Shown piece by piece: positions 36,429 to 45,164 of a stretch of DNA of 45,278 bases. The notes beneath the pieces are model-generated. The model was given only the letters and a program-made list of their open reading frames with translations, searched no databases and had not been told where the DNA came from. Made by a program: the position numbers and the translations under genes. Numbering within the stretch: the first letter of the stretch is position 1; the number at the start of each line of letters is the position of its first letter. Source of the DNA: Granulicatella seriolae (GTDB lineage Bacteria > Bacillota > Bacilli > Lactobacillales > Aerococcaceae); NCBI RefSeq assembly GCF_024543085.1, contig NZ_JANHNZ010000012.1, forward strand, positions 1-45,278. The letters run 5' to 3'.

Positions 36429-37082
36429 ATGAGAAAACAGTTTGACGAAGAATTGCAAGAATTACATGCTCATTTCACACGGATGGGCGTTCTGGTTACC
36501 GAAGCCTTGATCAAAGCCGTTAAATCCTTCGTAGACCACGACGTAGAAGCCGCTGAAATCGTTATTGCCGAAGATGAACAGATCAATAAAAAAGAGATCG
36601 AGCTGGAAAGTGAATGTGCCCGACTTATCGCCCTGCAACAACCAGTCGTGACCGACCTACGAATGATTGTATCCGTGATGAAGGCTTGCTCAGACTTGGA
36701 ACGAATGGGTGACCACGCACGCTCCATCGCCCGCACCACTATCCGTGTCAAAGGCAACAAACGCATCCCAGAAGTAGAAATCCAAATCTCCGACATGTCC
36801 AAAATTGTCGTGGAAATGGCTAGTCGAGTACTAACCGCCTACGTAAATGGCGACGTCCAAGAAGCAAAAGCCATCGCTAAACTGGACTCACGAGTAGACG
36901 ACTACATGTTAGAAATCACCCAATTCTCTATCGCCGAAATGAAAGCTGACCCTAAAGTAGTCTACAACGGTTCAGGCTATATCTCAGCAGCCTCCAACCT
37001 AGAACGGATTGGCGACTACATCACCAATATCTGCGAACGAATTGTCTATACTAAGACCGGGGAACTGGTGGAGTTGAATTAA
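36429..37082 (+). CDS. phoU: Phosphate signalling protein PhoU
   Basis: 217 residues, two repeats of three helices. Metal-binding E/D patterns appear in each half: DLERMGDHARSIAR in the first and NLERIGDYITNICE in the second. PhoU links the Pst transporter to PhoR and damps the response when phosphate is plentiful. The ATG at 36429 follows GAAAGGAAGA. It is the last gene of the pst cluster; an F1 element follows directly. Confidence 0.95.
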   Translation: MRKQFDEELQELHAHFTRMGVLVTEALIKAVKSFVDHDVEAAEIVIAEDEQINKKEIELESECARLIALQQPVVTDLRMIVSVMKACSDLERMGDHARSIARTTIRVKGNKRIPEVEIQISDMSKIVVEMASRVLTAYVNGDVQEAKAIAKLDSRVDDYMLEITQFSIAEMKADPKVVYNGSGYISAASNLERIGDYITNICERIVYTKTGELVELN

Positions 37083-37094
37083 TAGTAAAAGCGA

Positions 37095-37342
37095 TTGGGC
37101 AAAATGTCTACCATAAAATAAAAACCATTCTAAATCATAAAAGAGTTCCCCAGAAATCTATCAGAAATGGGAACGGTGGCACTGCCGTGAGCCTTGGTCT
37201 CACGGCTTAGCTGTCTACGTGGTTGTAATCGGCTGAAGCCGAAACACCCACTGTGCGTCAGCTGTGTTTTGCACCGTTCTATAAGGATAGATTTCTGGGG
37301 AACTCTTTTATTTGGTTATCATTTGGACGTTTTGCCCATTCC
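37095..37342. mobile_element. F1 foldback element, copy k
   Basis: Ends ATTGGGCAAAATGTC and GACGTTTTGCCCATT; inner arms AAAAGAGTTCCCCAGAAAT ... ATTTCTGGGGAACTCTTTT are perfect complements. The core is ggtggcac-first. It may double as the terminator of the pst-phoU operon, since no other terminator is seen. Confidence 0.85.
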
Positions 37343-37495
37343 TATATGCGTCACTTATGTATATGAACTGTTATTATTTCTAACCGGTTTATCTGGAGAC
37401 TAATTTTTGTTTGCTGCTAAAGGGAATTGTTAGAGAGAATTTTCTAATTCAACTGATTTGGAGTTAAAAAGATCAAAAAGAGCTTATACAATGAG

Positions 37496-38522
37496 GAATT
37501 ATGAGAAAAGACTACTAAAACAGGTATCTAACGAGGAATAAAAGAGGTTTATTCCTCGTTAACAGGCTAGATGAAGTGTATTTTCTCATAATTCAACTGA
37601 ATTTGGAGTAAAAAGAGTTAAAACGAGCCTATAGAATGAAGAATTATGAGAAATGAGCACTAAAACAGGTGTTTAACGAGGAATAAAAGAGGTTTATTCC
37701 TCGTTAACAGGCTAGATGAAGTGTATTTTCTCATAATTCAACTGAATTTGGAGTAAAAAGAGTTAAAAAGAGCCTATGGAATGAAGAATTATGAGAAAAG
37801 AGCACTAAAACAGGTATCTAACGAGGAATAAAAGAGGTTTATTCCTCGTTAACAGTCTAGATGAGGTGTGTTTTCTCATAATTCAACTAAATTTGGAGTG
37901 AAAAGAGTTAAAAAGAGCCTATATAATGAGGAATTATGAGAAAAGAGCACTAAAACAGGTGTTTAACGAGGAATAAAAGAGGTTTATTCCTCGTTAACAG
38001 TCTAGATGAGGTGTGTTTTCTCATAATTCAACTGAATTTGGAGTAAAAAGAGTTAAAACTAGCCTATAGAATGAAGAATTATGAGAAAAGAGCACTAAAA
38101 CAGGTATCTAACGAGGAATAAAAGAGGTTTATTCCTCGTTAACAGTCTAGATGAGGTGTGTTTTCTCATAATTCAACTGAATTTGGAGTAAAAAGAGTTA
38201 AAACTAGCCTATATAATGAAGAATTATGAGAAAAGAGCACTAAAACAGGTATCTAACGAGGAATAAAAGAGGTTTATTCCTCGTTAACAGTCTAGATGAG
38301 GTGTGTTTTCTCATAATTCAACAGATTTGGAATGAAAAAAGTCAAAAAGAGCCTATATAATGAAGAATTATGAGAAGAGAGCACTAAAACAGGTATCTAA
38401 CGAGGAATAAAAGAGTTTTATTCCTCGTTAACAGTCTAGATGAGGTGTATTTTCTCATAATTCAACTAGATTTGGAATGAAAAGAGTCAAAAGAGCCTAT
38501 ATATAGTAGATTATGAGAAAAA
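37496..38522. repeat. F2 tandem hairpin array 2 (seven units plus a partial)
   Basis: Units begin with GAATTATGAGAA at 37496, 37642, 37786, 37931, 38076, 38221 and 38365, with a last half-unit at 38509; period 144-146. Each unit has the outer pair ATTATGAGAA...TTCTCATAAT and the inner pair TAACGAGGAATAAA...TTTATTCCTCGTTA. The hairpin sequences match array 1 at 5332-5861 but the linkers differ (caactgaatttggagtaaaaag). No gene in the region. Confidence 0.92.
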
Positions 38523-38544
38523 CAGTCAAATCTAGATAGTTTCT

Positions 38545-38569
38545 GGGGATAAGACACCTTCTTATCCCC
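38545..38569 (+). terminator. Strong hairpin after the F2 array
   Basis: GGGGATAAG and CTTATCCCC form a perfect nine-base stem. There is no T run after it (GGAAAACC follows), so it may be a structural or attenuating hairpin and not a terminator. The remaining bases to 38780 show no gene. Confidence 0.35.
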
Positions 38570-38780
38570 GGAAAACCATATAAATAAGCTCCATTTCTTA
38601 GGAAACTATTGCAAAAAGGTAAACATTTTCCTAAGTTGCTGAAAACTTATAGATTCCGCCAGTTCAAAAGAGTAATATACACAATCGAGATGCAAATTAT
38701 TTGGACCAGTAAGTGCCAAAATAAAAGGATTATTATTGAAAGAAACCCACTATTATGGGGCTTCAAGGAAGGGGAAAGAC

Positions 38781-39584
38781 ATGATTACCTTATCGCATAT
38801 CGATAAAAACTATGGCAAAGTCCAAGTTCTAAAAGACGTCAATCTGCACGTCAACAAAGGAGAAATCTACGGCTTAGTTGGTAAAAATGGTGCCGGGAAA
38901 ACGACTATCTTTAAAATTATTCTAGGATTAACCATCTTTGAAAAGGGAGAGCTAGCCATAGATGCCAGCAAATCAATAAAGGAGCTGCAAGAAAACCGCA
39001 AAAAAATAGGCTTCTTTATCGGCAAGACCTTTTTTGACTACCTAAGCGCTCAGGAAAACCTAGATTATTACCGCCAGTTAAAAGGCATCAAGGACAAAAA
39101 CGAAGTGGAGCGGGTCCTCAAGCTAGTTGACTTGCACAAGGTCAAAGCAAAATACGGATCATTTTCCATGGGGATGAAGCAACGCTTGGGAATTGCCAAC
39201 GCTCTGTTAGGTAATCCGGAAATATTGATTCTAGACGAACCGGTAAATGGCTTGGACCCACAAGGAATTGCGGATATCCGTAACCTGATTGTCCGCCTTA
39301 ACAAGGAAGAAGGCATGACCATTATCGTGTCTTCACATATTCTGAGTGAGCTGGAACATACAGCGACCAAGTTTGGTATCGTTGACCAAGGCCGCGTGCT
39401 CAAGGAGATTGACCACGAAGACCTAAAAGTTAAAAAATCTACGGTTGAAATCTATGTAGAGGACCTAGAAAAAGCTCGCACCGCCTTGGAGCAAAAGGGC
39501 ATTCAGATTTTGCAGGAAGCCTCTGCTTACAAATCACTAGAAGATTACTATTTCGAATTGGTAGGAGGTGCCAAAAATGACTAA
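38781..39584 (+). CDS. ABC transporter ATP-binding protein
   Basis: 267 residues from the ATG at 38781, with GGAAGGGG upstream. Walker A GKNGAGKTT (about residues 38-46), signature FSMGMKQRLGIA, Walker B ILILDEPVNGLDP and H-loop VSSHILSEL. The C-terminal domain (STVEIYVEDLEKARTALEQK) is typical of the BcrA/lantibiotic-immunity type of drug or peptide exporters. It overlaps the permease gene by eight bases. Partners are the permease at 39577 and the YxeA-like protein at 40339. Confidence 0.9.
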   Translation: MITLSHIDKNYGKVQVLKDVNLHVNKGEIYGLVGKNGAGKTTIFKIILGLTIFEKGELAIDASKSIKELQENRKKIGFFIGKTFFDYLSAQENLDYYRQLKGIKDKNEVERVLKLVDLHKVKAKYGSFSMGMKQRLGIANALLGNPEILILDEPVNGLDPQGIADIRNLIVRLNKEEGMTIIVSSHILSELEHTATKFGIVDQGRVLKEIDHEDLKVKKSTVEIYVEDLEKARTALEQKGIQILQEASAYKSLEDYYFELVGGAKND

Positions 39585-40326
39585 TTATATTTTGGCAGAC
39601 ATCAAACGCATTTGTCGAAAACGTTCATTTTTTATCACGCTAGGTATCTATGTTGGCTTGTTCTTACTAATGATTTTTATTTTAAGCAGCCCTTCCTTTA
39701 CGGTGGGAGAGTATGTAGAGAGCACAGAAACCTATCTCAGCTTTTACCCATTAGTTGTGGGGCTTAGCGTTTTTCTATCGGTTTACTCTGACGATTTCAA
39801 AAGCAAGTCCATGCAGGTAGCCATTGGATTCGGCATTCCACGCCATAAGGTTGTCCTCTCAAAACTAATCGAGAGCATTGTTCTTCTAGTGATGACCATT
39901 CTGGGCATTGGCGTCATTTTCTTGATTGTTCCCATTCCACTCGGTCTGAGCTTAAAGCAAGAACAAGTAACCTCGCTGGTAACCATACTACTAGTCGAAC
40001 TTTTTAGAACCATCACCTATATCGCACTAGCCAGCATTCTCGTCTTTTACACCCAAAACGCCATCAGTGGCATCATAGCCTACGTCCTACTGTCGTCAAA
40101 AACCATCATGATTCTCCTCAGCATCATTTTGAGCCAGAGCTTTTTCGTCAACACCTTTGGCAACCTGACCCAGTACTTCAGCTCAACACTCCTGTACCAG
40201 GCCCGAACCATATTTTTAGAGTCCGGGAAATGGTCAAGCGGACTGATGTTAGTGCTGATAGCCTATATCATTGTGCCGATAGGATTATCTATTTTTAGCT
40301 TCAACAAAAAGGAATTAGAATTTTAG
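39577..40326 (+). CDS. ABC-2-type permease
   Basis: 249 residues with six membrane helices. It begins MTNYILADIKRICRKRSFFI, the usual cytoplasmic start of such permeases. The large gap before helix 2 (SSPSFTVGEYVESTETYLSF) is outside. The ATG at 39577 follows GGAGG within the end of the ATPase gene. It belongs to the same operon as the ATPase and YxeA-like genes; antimicrobial-peptide immunity or export is a family-based guess. Confidence 0.85.
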   Translation: MTNYILADIKRICRKRSFFITLGIYVGLFLLMIFILSSPSFTVGEYVESTETYLSFYPLVVGLSVFLSVYSDDFKSKSMQVAIGFGIPRHKVVLSKLIESIVLLVMTILGIGVIFLIVPIPLGLSLKQEQVTSLVTILLVELFRTITYIALASILVFYTQNAISGIIAYVLLSSKTIMILLSIILSQSFFVNTFGNLTQYFSSTLLYQARTIFLESGKWSSGLMLVLIAYIIVPIGLSIFSFNKKELEF

Positions 40327-40338
40327 GAGGAACCATTT

Positions 40339-40737
40339 ATGAAAAAAATAGTTGGAATTGTCTTGGCTGCTGCCATCTTAATCTATGGGGCTTTTCTAGC
40401 CAAAGGATACTATAACGACCGCTATGTGGTGGCGGATAGTTTTTATACGCAAGTGCCGGTGGACGAGGTCAACGAGGAGTCTTGGTTAGTCGATGATAAA
40501 GGTGTCAAGCAAGACAAGGGCAAGGCGTATAAGCTCATTGGCTACAACCAAGAAGGAGCGGCAAGAGAGTTAAGTTTTATCGTTCAAGGAGAGGTCGAAG
40601 ACTATTATGCACCCGGCACCTACCTGAAAGTCAACGCCAGCAAGACCATCGTCTTAGGACAAGAAGTTGTTAAGGAATCTGAGGTACCAAAAGTTGCCTT
40701 AGAAAAAATGGAAGATGAGGGAACGAGACCTAAATAA
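40339..40737 (+). CDS. YxeA-family (DUF1093) secreted protein
   Basis: 132 residues. An N-terminal uncleaved or cleavable signal helix (KKIVGIVLAAAILIYGAFLA) is followed by an OB-like beta domain: KGKAYKLIGYNQEGAARELS ... YYAPGTYLKVNASKTIVLGQ, then VPKVALEKME. The pattern Y-x-L-x-x-Y-x-x-x-G and the ending with K-A-L-E-x-L are those of YxeA. These genes often accompany small ABC transporters in Firmicutes, as here. The ATG at 40339 follows AGGAGG. Function unknown. Confidence 0.85.
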   Translation: MKKIVGIVLAAAILIYGAFLAKGYYNDRYVVADSFYTQVPVDEVNEESWLVDDKGVKQDKGKAYKLIGYNQEGAARELSFIVQGEVEDYYAPGTYLKVNASKTIVLGQEVVKESEVPKVALEKMEDEGTRPK

Positions 40738-40744
40738 AAGAGGT

Positions 40745-40995
40745 TGAGTGAAATCTTCATCATGAATAATGTTTATTTCTAAAACACAAAAGAGACTTCA
40801 GCTTTTTGTCAGAAATAATAACGGTGGCACCGCCGTGAGCCAAGGTCTCACGACTTTGCTGTCTACGTGGCTGTAATTCGGCTGAAGCCGAAACATCCAC
40901 TGTGCGTCAGCAATGCTGATACACCGTTAATTCTGACAAAAAGCTGAAGTCTCTTTTGTTAGGTTGGCAAATTGGACTTATTATTTAGCCGATTC
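40745..40995. mobile_element. F1 foldback element, copy l
   Basis: Stem CAGCTTTTTGTCAGAA (40799-40814) pairs perfectly with TTCTGACAAAAAGCTG (40931-40946), flanked by AAAAGAGACTT and AAGTCTCTTTT. The core is ggtggcacc-first. No gene between 40996 and 41120. Confidence 0.85.
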
Positions 40996-41120
40996 TTTTA
41001 GGGACTAGCAAGAGAAAAAGCTTTGTGCTACAAAAGGAGTGGTCCCAACTAATTGGGTTTAGTAAATTTAGAGCTATTGTGTAGTTCCAAAACTGTAGAA
41101 AAAATTACAAAATAGACTCC

Positions 41121-41288
41121 TTAGTCTGTATTCTTTCGATGAATCTTCTTCGCCAAATAACGACTAAGAGGGTAGCAAAATATAGCTAGAGCAAGTCCAA
41201 TGGCAATCTCATCAAACATAATAGTTGCTAAAAGTATAATTAAACTAGAAATGGATAGACTAGTAACGTAAATCTTATCTTCTATCAT
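41121..41288 (-). CDS. Very small two-helix membrane protein, paralogue of the 41736-41897 product
   Basis: 55 residues: MIEDKIYVTSLSISSLIILL ... IAIGLALAIFCYPLSRYLAKK. AAAGGAGATACCTATG gives a good start. Two helices are joined by the short turn MFDEIAIG. It matches the protein at 41736 position by position (DKIxxTS, FDxxAIGxA, R-x-L-A-K), so both are probably real and derive from duplication around an F1 element. No family is known to me. Confidence 0.6.
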   Translation of the reverse strand: MIEDKIYVTSLSISSLIILLATIMFDEIAIGLALAIFCYPLSRYLAKKIHRKNTD

Positions 41289-41499
41289 AGGTATCTCCTT
41301 TAACTATGTACATATTGGCTTCTTTACTACTAGGTTAAGGTATTATCAAGGTAAAAGCTAGAGAAATATAGGCATTTATTACTAGTCAGAAAATTAACTT
41401 TAGAGTTGAATCTGCCGATAATAGTTAACAAGAATATTCCCATAGCCAAGCTCTTTTAACAAAAAAGGAAGATACTGAGAAAAGCACATAACTAACAAA

Positions 41500-41690
41500 A
41501 CAAAAAGTTTCCGAGAAATGAATTAGAAATAACGGTGTATCAGCATAGCTGACGCACAGTGGATGTTCGGCTTTAGCCGATTACAGCCACGTAGGCAGCT
41601 AAGTTGTGAGACCTTGGCTCACGGCGGTGCCACCGTTATTATTTCTAATTCATTTCTCGGAAACTCTTTTGTGATTTAGTAGCTGGTGAT
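41500..41690. mobile_element. F1 foldback element, copy m
   Basis: Stem GAGAAATGAATTAGAA (41513-41528) is perfectly complementary to TTCTAATTCATTTCTC (41643-41658), flanked by AAAAGTTTCC and GGAAACTCTTTT. It lies between the two tiny paralogous genes. The bases 41289-41499 hold no gene. Confidence 0.85.
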
Positions 41691-41735
41691 TTTTTTAAAC
41701 TCAAGGATCAGAGTGAGAAAACATGAGCTACTATA

Positions 41736-41897
41736 TTAACTACTTCGATAAAACCTTTTAGCTAAATTACGACTGGCTGGGAAAAAAACTACGGCAAAGG
41801 CAATTCCGATAGCAAGATTGTCAAAAATTAGTGTCGATAAAAGAAAAATTATGCCAGAAATGAGGCAACTTGTAATAAAAATCTTATCCTTGAACAT
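41736..41897 (-). CDS. Very small two-helix membrane protein, paralogue of the 41121-41288 product
   Basis: 53 residues from the ATG at 41897, preceded by AAGGAGATGCCGT: MFKDKIFITSCLISGIIFLL ... IFDNLAIGIAFAVVFFPASR, then NLAKRFYRSS. Upstream in-frame codons have no ribosome binding site. Hydrophobic, basic C-terminus, so probably N-out/C-in or hairpin topology. Unknown function; conserved pattern with its neighbour supports expression. Confidence 0.6.
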   Translation of the reverse strand: MFKDKIFITSCLISGIIFLLSTLIFDNLAIGIAFAVVFFPASRNLAKRFYRSS

Positions 41898-42037
41898 ACG
41901 GCATCTCCTTCCTACTATGACAAGGGGAACTATACATGGGGACAAAGTTTCGATTTCGGAAATATATCTCAAAGACTTTTTTATTCAGAGATAGTTGTTA
42001 TTGATACAGACCTCTTATCCAAGCCAAGTGTCATGAC

Positions 42038-42679
42038 CTAATTCAATTTTTTCAAGTCCTCAATACCAACGACAGAAAAGTCCTTCTTATTGAGCGCCAC
42101 TACGATTTGCTCCATGAGGTCACGGGTCACGTTGGCCGGTAGAGTAACCAAAATCCGTTTCACACTCTCCTCGTCACGAACGTCCAGCGTCATCAAGCTA
42201 GCAATCGGGGAGAATTTGCTGATAATCTTGGTCAAGTTAACCAGAGAACCCTTTTCACCACCGCTTAAAACCGTCAAGACATAAGCGCCAGTGTCAACAC
42301 TCCAAGACTGCTCCAACATATTGAGCAAGCTAGAGTGGGTCAAAATCCCATAAAACTTTTCTTGCTTATCCAAAACCGCAATATAAGGCAGCTCTTTAAT
42401 TGTAAAGAAAACATTGAAAAATGAACTATCAATACTAATAAACTTAGTAGAATTTTTTATCAAATGGGTTACCGGTAACGACATATCGCCACCGTTAGCC
42501 TTATGACGGTAGATGTGCATCTTATAAATATTGCCCCTGAAGATGGTTTCTGTTTCGTCTAAAACAGGGACACAGCGAAAACCAGACGTTTCCAGAATCT
42601 CAATCGCCTCTTGCAAGGTAGATGATTCTTTGACGATGGTTAAACTCTTTTTGGGAATCACTAAAGATTTTAATAACAT
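42038..42679 (-). CDS. CBS-domain protein with C-terminal ACT-like domain (CbpB/AcuB-like)
   Basis: 213 residues. Two CBS motifs at about 1-60 (SSTLQEAIEILETSGFRCVPVLDE) and 75-125 (LPYIAVLDKQEKFYGILTHSSLLNML) are followed by an ACT-like fold (GAYVLTVLSGGEKGSLVNLT ... RILVTLPANVTRDLMEQIV). Related CBS proteins in Streptococcus and Bacillus bind cyclic di-AMP or other adenine nucleotides; this ligand is inferred from the family. The start ATG at 42679 follows AGGAGG. Transcribed divergently from the CNNM gene. Confidence 0.8.
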   Translation of the reverse strand: MLLKSLVIPKKSLTIVKESSTLQEAIEILETSGFRCVPVLDETETIFRGNIYKMHIYRHKANGGDMSLPVTHLIKNSTKFISIDSSFFNVFFTIKELPYIAVLDKQEKFYGILTHSSLLNMLEQSWSVDTGAYVLTVLSGGEKGSLVNLTKIISKFSPIASLMTLDVRDEESVKRILVTLPANVTRDLMEQIVVALNKKDFSVVGIEDLKKLN

Positions 42680-42890
42680 AAAGTAGAAAACCTCCTGTTG
42701 AATATAGTATTATGCCTAGTCCCATCATACCATGTTTTCCAGTAAAAGTATTGCAAAAGCGAGCGCCAAACTCATTGATTTTTCATCTAATGATAAGAAA
42801 TTTGTTAGAGTAACCGGTTACTTACTCTTTCAAGAGCTCTAGCTATTGCATTTTCATTCAAAAATTATTATCATAATACTGTACATCCAT

Positions 42891-42918
42891 TTGACAGAAT
42901 GACCTTGTACCATAAAAT
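42891..42918 (+). promoter_or_regulatory. Promoter of the CNNM/HlyC gene
   Basis: -35 TTGACA (42891-42896), 16-base spacer, -10 TAAAAT (42913-42918), about 30 bases before the ATG at 42948. Confidence 0.75.
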
Positions 42919-42947
42919 TAAGCAGAAATTTAAAGGAGATTAACATT

Positions 42948-44291
42948 ATGACAGCCGATCCCGATAGTGGAAGCCTGGGAGCCCAGATTCTTATCATTGT
43001 ATTATTAACAGCACTGAACGCATTTTTTGCAGCCGCAGAAATTGCCTTCGTATCCATCAACCAAGGAAAAATGAGCCAAAAAGCCAAAGAAGGAGATAAG
43101 AAAGCAAAACGAGTGATGAAATTGTTATCCAACTCAGATGACTTTCTGGCAACCATCCAAGTAGCCATTACCCTAGCCGGCTTCTTCTCAAGTGCGTCAG
43201 CCGCAACTAGCTTTGCGTCACGTATTGAGCCTTTGCTCCAGAATTTTCCCGGTGCGACCACACTTGCCGTTGTTATTGTTACAATGATTCTATCTTACGT
43301 TACTTTAGTCTTTGGTGAACTATATCCAAAACAAGTAGCCCTACAAGTCGCTGAACCTATTGCCCTTAACACAGCCGGTATCATACTAGTTATCCAAAAA
43401 ATATTTAAACCATTTATCTGGATTCTTACTTTCTCAACGGGTATCTTGAAGAAGATTACGCCGATTGAATTTACCAAGCAAGAAGAAAAACTAACTCGTA
43501 GTGAGATGAAAGCTTTATTAGCAAGTAGCCGCAATGATGGCGCTATTGATATTGAAGAATTCACCATGATGCAAGGGATTCTATCCCTAGATTCCAAACT
43601 GGCACGTGAAGTAATGGTGCCAAGAACCGATACCCTCATGCTTGATATTGAAGACGATTTGCAAGAAAACATCGAGATTATTTTAGGAAGTACATTTTCG
43701 CGACTACCTATTTATGAAGAAGACAAGGATAACGTCATCGGTGTAGTGCATTCAAAAGACATTCTAAAAGCCGCTAGACAAGTTGGGTTCGAGAACCTAA
43801 ACCTATTTGATTTGGCCCACTCGCCGCTCTTTGTTCCATCAACCATTTTCGTGGACGACCTCTTGATTGAGTTCAGAAAAACCCGTCAACACATGGCCAT
43901 CCTAAAAGACGAATATGGTGGAGTCGAAGGAATCGTTACCTTAGAGGATTTAATAGAAGAAATCGTCGGTGAGATTGAAGATGAATACGACATAGAAGAA
44001 TTGAGTTACCGCGAGATTGATCCACGAAACTTCATTATTGATGCAGGTATGACGTTAGAAAAGTTCAATACCATTTTTAAAACCACTATTTCCTCTGAAG
44101 AAGTCGATACTATGGCGGGCGTTATTTTGGAAGAGCTAGGCTATTTCCCTGATGACGACGAAAAAGTTGAAGTCCGACTAGACGGGTACGTCCTAAGCCC
44201 ATCCCTAATGGAAAATGGCCGTATCAGACGAATCCATGTCCGCAAACTAAAACCAGAAGAGATTGCTCAAGAAACACCTACAGAAGAATAA
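42948..44291 (+). CDS. CNNM/HlyC-CorC family membrane protein
   Basis: 447 residues. The N-terminal DUF21 membrane domain (about 1-200, four helices; NAFFAAAEIAFVSINQGKMS and the conserved LVFGELYPKQVAL) is followed by a CBS pair (VMVPRTDTLMLDIED ... IGVVHSKDIL ... HMAILKDEYGGVEGIVTLED) and a CorC_HlyC domain (YREIDPRNFIIDAGMTLEKF). CNNM proteins export magnesium or other cations. The name hemolysin used for the family is historical. The ATG at 42948 has AAAGGAG upstream. Confidence 0.9.
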   Translation: MTADPDSGSLGAQILIIVLLTALNAFFAAAEIAFVSINQGKMSQKAKEGDKKAKRVMKLLSNSDDFLATIQVAITLAGFFSSASAATSFASRIEPLLQNFPGATTLAVVIVTMILSYVTLVFGELYPKQVALQVAEPIALNTAGIILVIQKIFKPFIWILTFSTGILKKITPIEFTKQEEKLTRSEMKALLASSRNDGAIDIEEFTMMQGILSLDSKLAREVMVPRTDTLMLDIEDDLQENIEIILGSTFSRLPIYEEDKDNVIGVVHSKDILKAARQVGFENLNLFDLAHSPLFVPSTIFVDDLLIEFRKTRQHMAILKDEYGGVEGIVTLEDLIEEIVGEIEDEYDIEELSYREIDPRNFIIDAGMTLEKFNTIFKTTISSEEVDTMAGVILEELGYFPDDDEKVEVRLDGYVLSPSLMENGRIRRIHVRKLKPEEIAQETPTEE

Positions 44292-44299
44292 AACAATTT

Positions 44300-44335
44300 C
44301 CCCTACCGATATACTTTCCTTGGTAGGGGCTTCAT
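44300..44335 (+). terminator. Terminator of the CNNM gene
   Basis: CCCCTACC and GGTAGGGG form an eight-base-pair stem followed by CTTCATTT, a short imperfect T tract. Ten bases after the stop codon. Confidence 0.75.
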
Positions 44336-44360
44336 TTGCCCTAAAGTATAGGAGGAAGCC

Positions 44361-45071
44361 ATGTTAAACGAAATGATGCACCGACCAGTTGTGAAACCAG
44401 AGCTGGTTGACTACATGCGACAAGCCCAAAAACCCTTCCCAGGTGGTTTGGGACAACTAGAAAAAGAAGCCAACCAATTAGGTATCCCCATCATCCCTCA
44501 CGAAACAGCTGTTTTTATCGATTTTATTCTAGGACCCTACCAACCCAAAGACATCTTAGAAATTGGCACAGCTATTGGATTTTCTGCCAGTTTAATGGCA
44601 CAGCACCTACCAAAGGGCGGTAGCCTAACAACCATCGACCGTTACGAACTCATGTATACTCGTGCCAAAGCCAATTTTGAAAAGCTAGGACTCTCGGACG
44701 TCATTACCCAGCTAGAAGGTGACGCTGCAGATATTCTGCCTCAATTAGACCGCCAATACGATTTCATTTTTATGGACAGTGCCAAAGCCAAGTATTACGA
44801 GTTCTTTCCATACTGTATGAAAGTTTTAAAAACAGGTGGCATCCTATTAGTGGATGACATTTTTCAAGGTGGCACCATTTTAGATGACATTTCAACCATT
44901 CCAAGAAGAAACCGTAAAATTCATCGACGCTTGAACCTATTTTTAGATACTGTTCAAGCACACCCAGCCTTAAAAACAAGCTTAATCCCATTAGGAGACG
45001 GCCTAATTATGATTCAAAAGCTAGAAGAACATGATTTTATGCCCCTGCTAGATCACATAAACCACGATTAA
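44361..45071 (+). CDS. trmR: tRNA 5-hydroxyuridine O-methyltransferase, TrmR-like (YrrM)
   Basis: 236 residues, O-methyltransferase family 3. Motif I is ILEIGTAIGFSASLMA, the acidic loop ITTIDRYE (here TTIDRYELM) binds the SAM ribose, and the metal-binding acid site is FIFMDSAKAKYYEFF followed by GGILLVDDIFQGG. Bacillus YrrM (TrmR) methylates ho5U34 to 5-methoxyuridine after TrhP1/TrhP2, which are encoded at 27.6-29.8 kb here. In Bacillus the three genes adjoin; here they are 15 kb apart. The ATG at 44361 follows AGGAGGAAG. Confidence 0.87.
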   Translation: MLNEMMHRPVVKPELVDYMRQAQKPFPGGLGQLEKEANQLGIPIIPHETAVFIDFILGPYQPKDILEIGTAIGFSASLMAQHLPKGGSLTTIDRYELMYTRAKANFEKLGLSDVITQLEGDAADILPQLDRQYDFIFMDSAKAKYYEFFPYCMKVLKTGGILLVDDIFQGGTILDDISTIPRRNRKIHRRLNLFLDTVQAHPALKTSLIPLGDGLIMIQKLEEHDFMPLLDHINHD

Positions 45072-45099
45072 ATCAAGGTTTCTAGTGCTTACAGAAAAA

Positions 45100-45135
45100 A
45101 GATGAAAGTTTTTTAAAAAAACTTTCATCTTTTTG
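45100..45135 (+). terminator. Terminator of trmR
   Basis: GATGAAAGTTTTTT and AAAAAACTTTCATC are perfect complements with no loop bases to spare, followed by TTTTTG. It lies directly before the rrn promoter. Confidence 0.85.
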
Positions 45136-45164
45136 TTGACATGAAGTGTAGACGATGATAATAT
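45136..45164 (+). promoter_or_regulatory. rRNA operon promoter
   Basis: -35 TTGACA (45136-45141), 17-base spacer, -10 TAATAT (45159-45164). The perfect -35 and standard spacing fit a strong rrn promoter. Confidence 0.85.

Noticed and set aside
38545-38569. Hairpin after F2 array 2 as a standard terminator
   Set aside because: The stem is strong but no T run follows it, so only low confidence is given.
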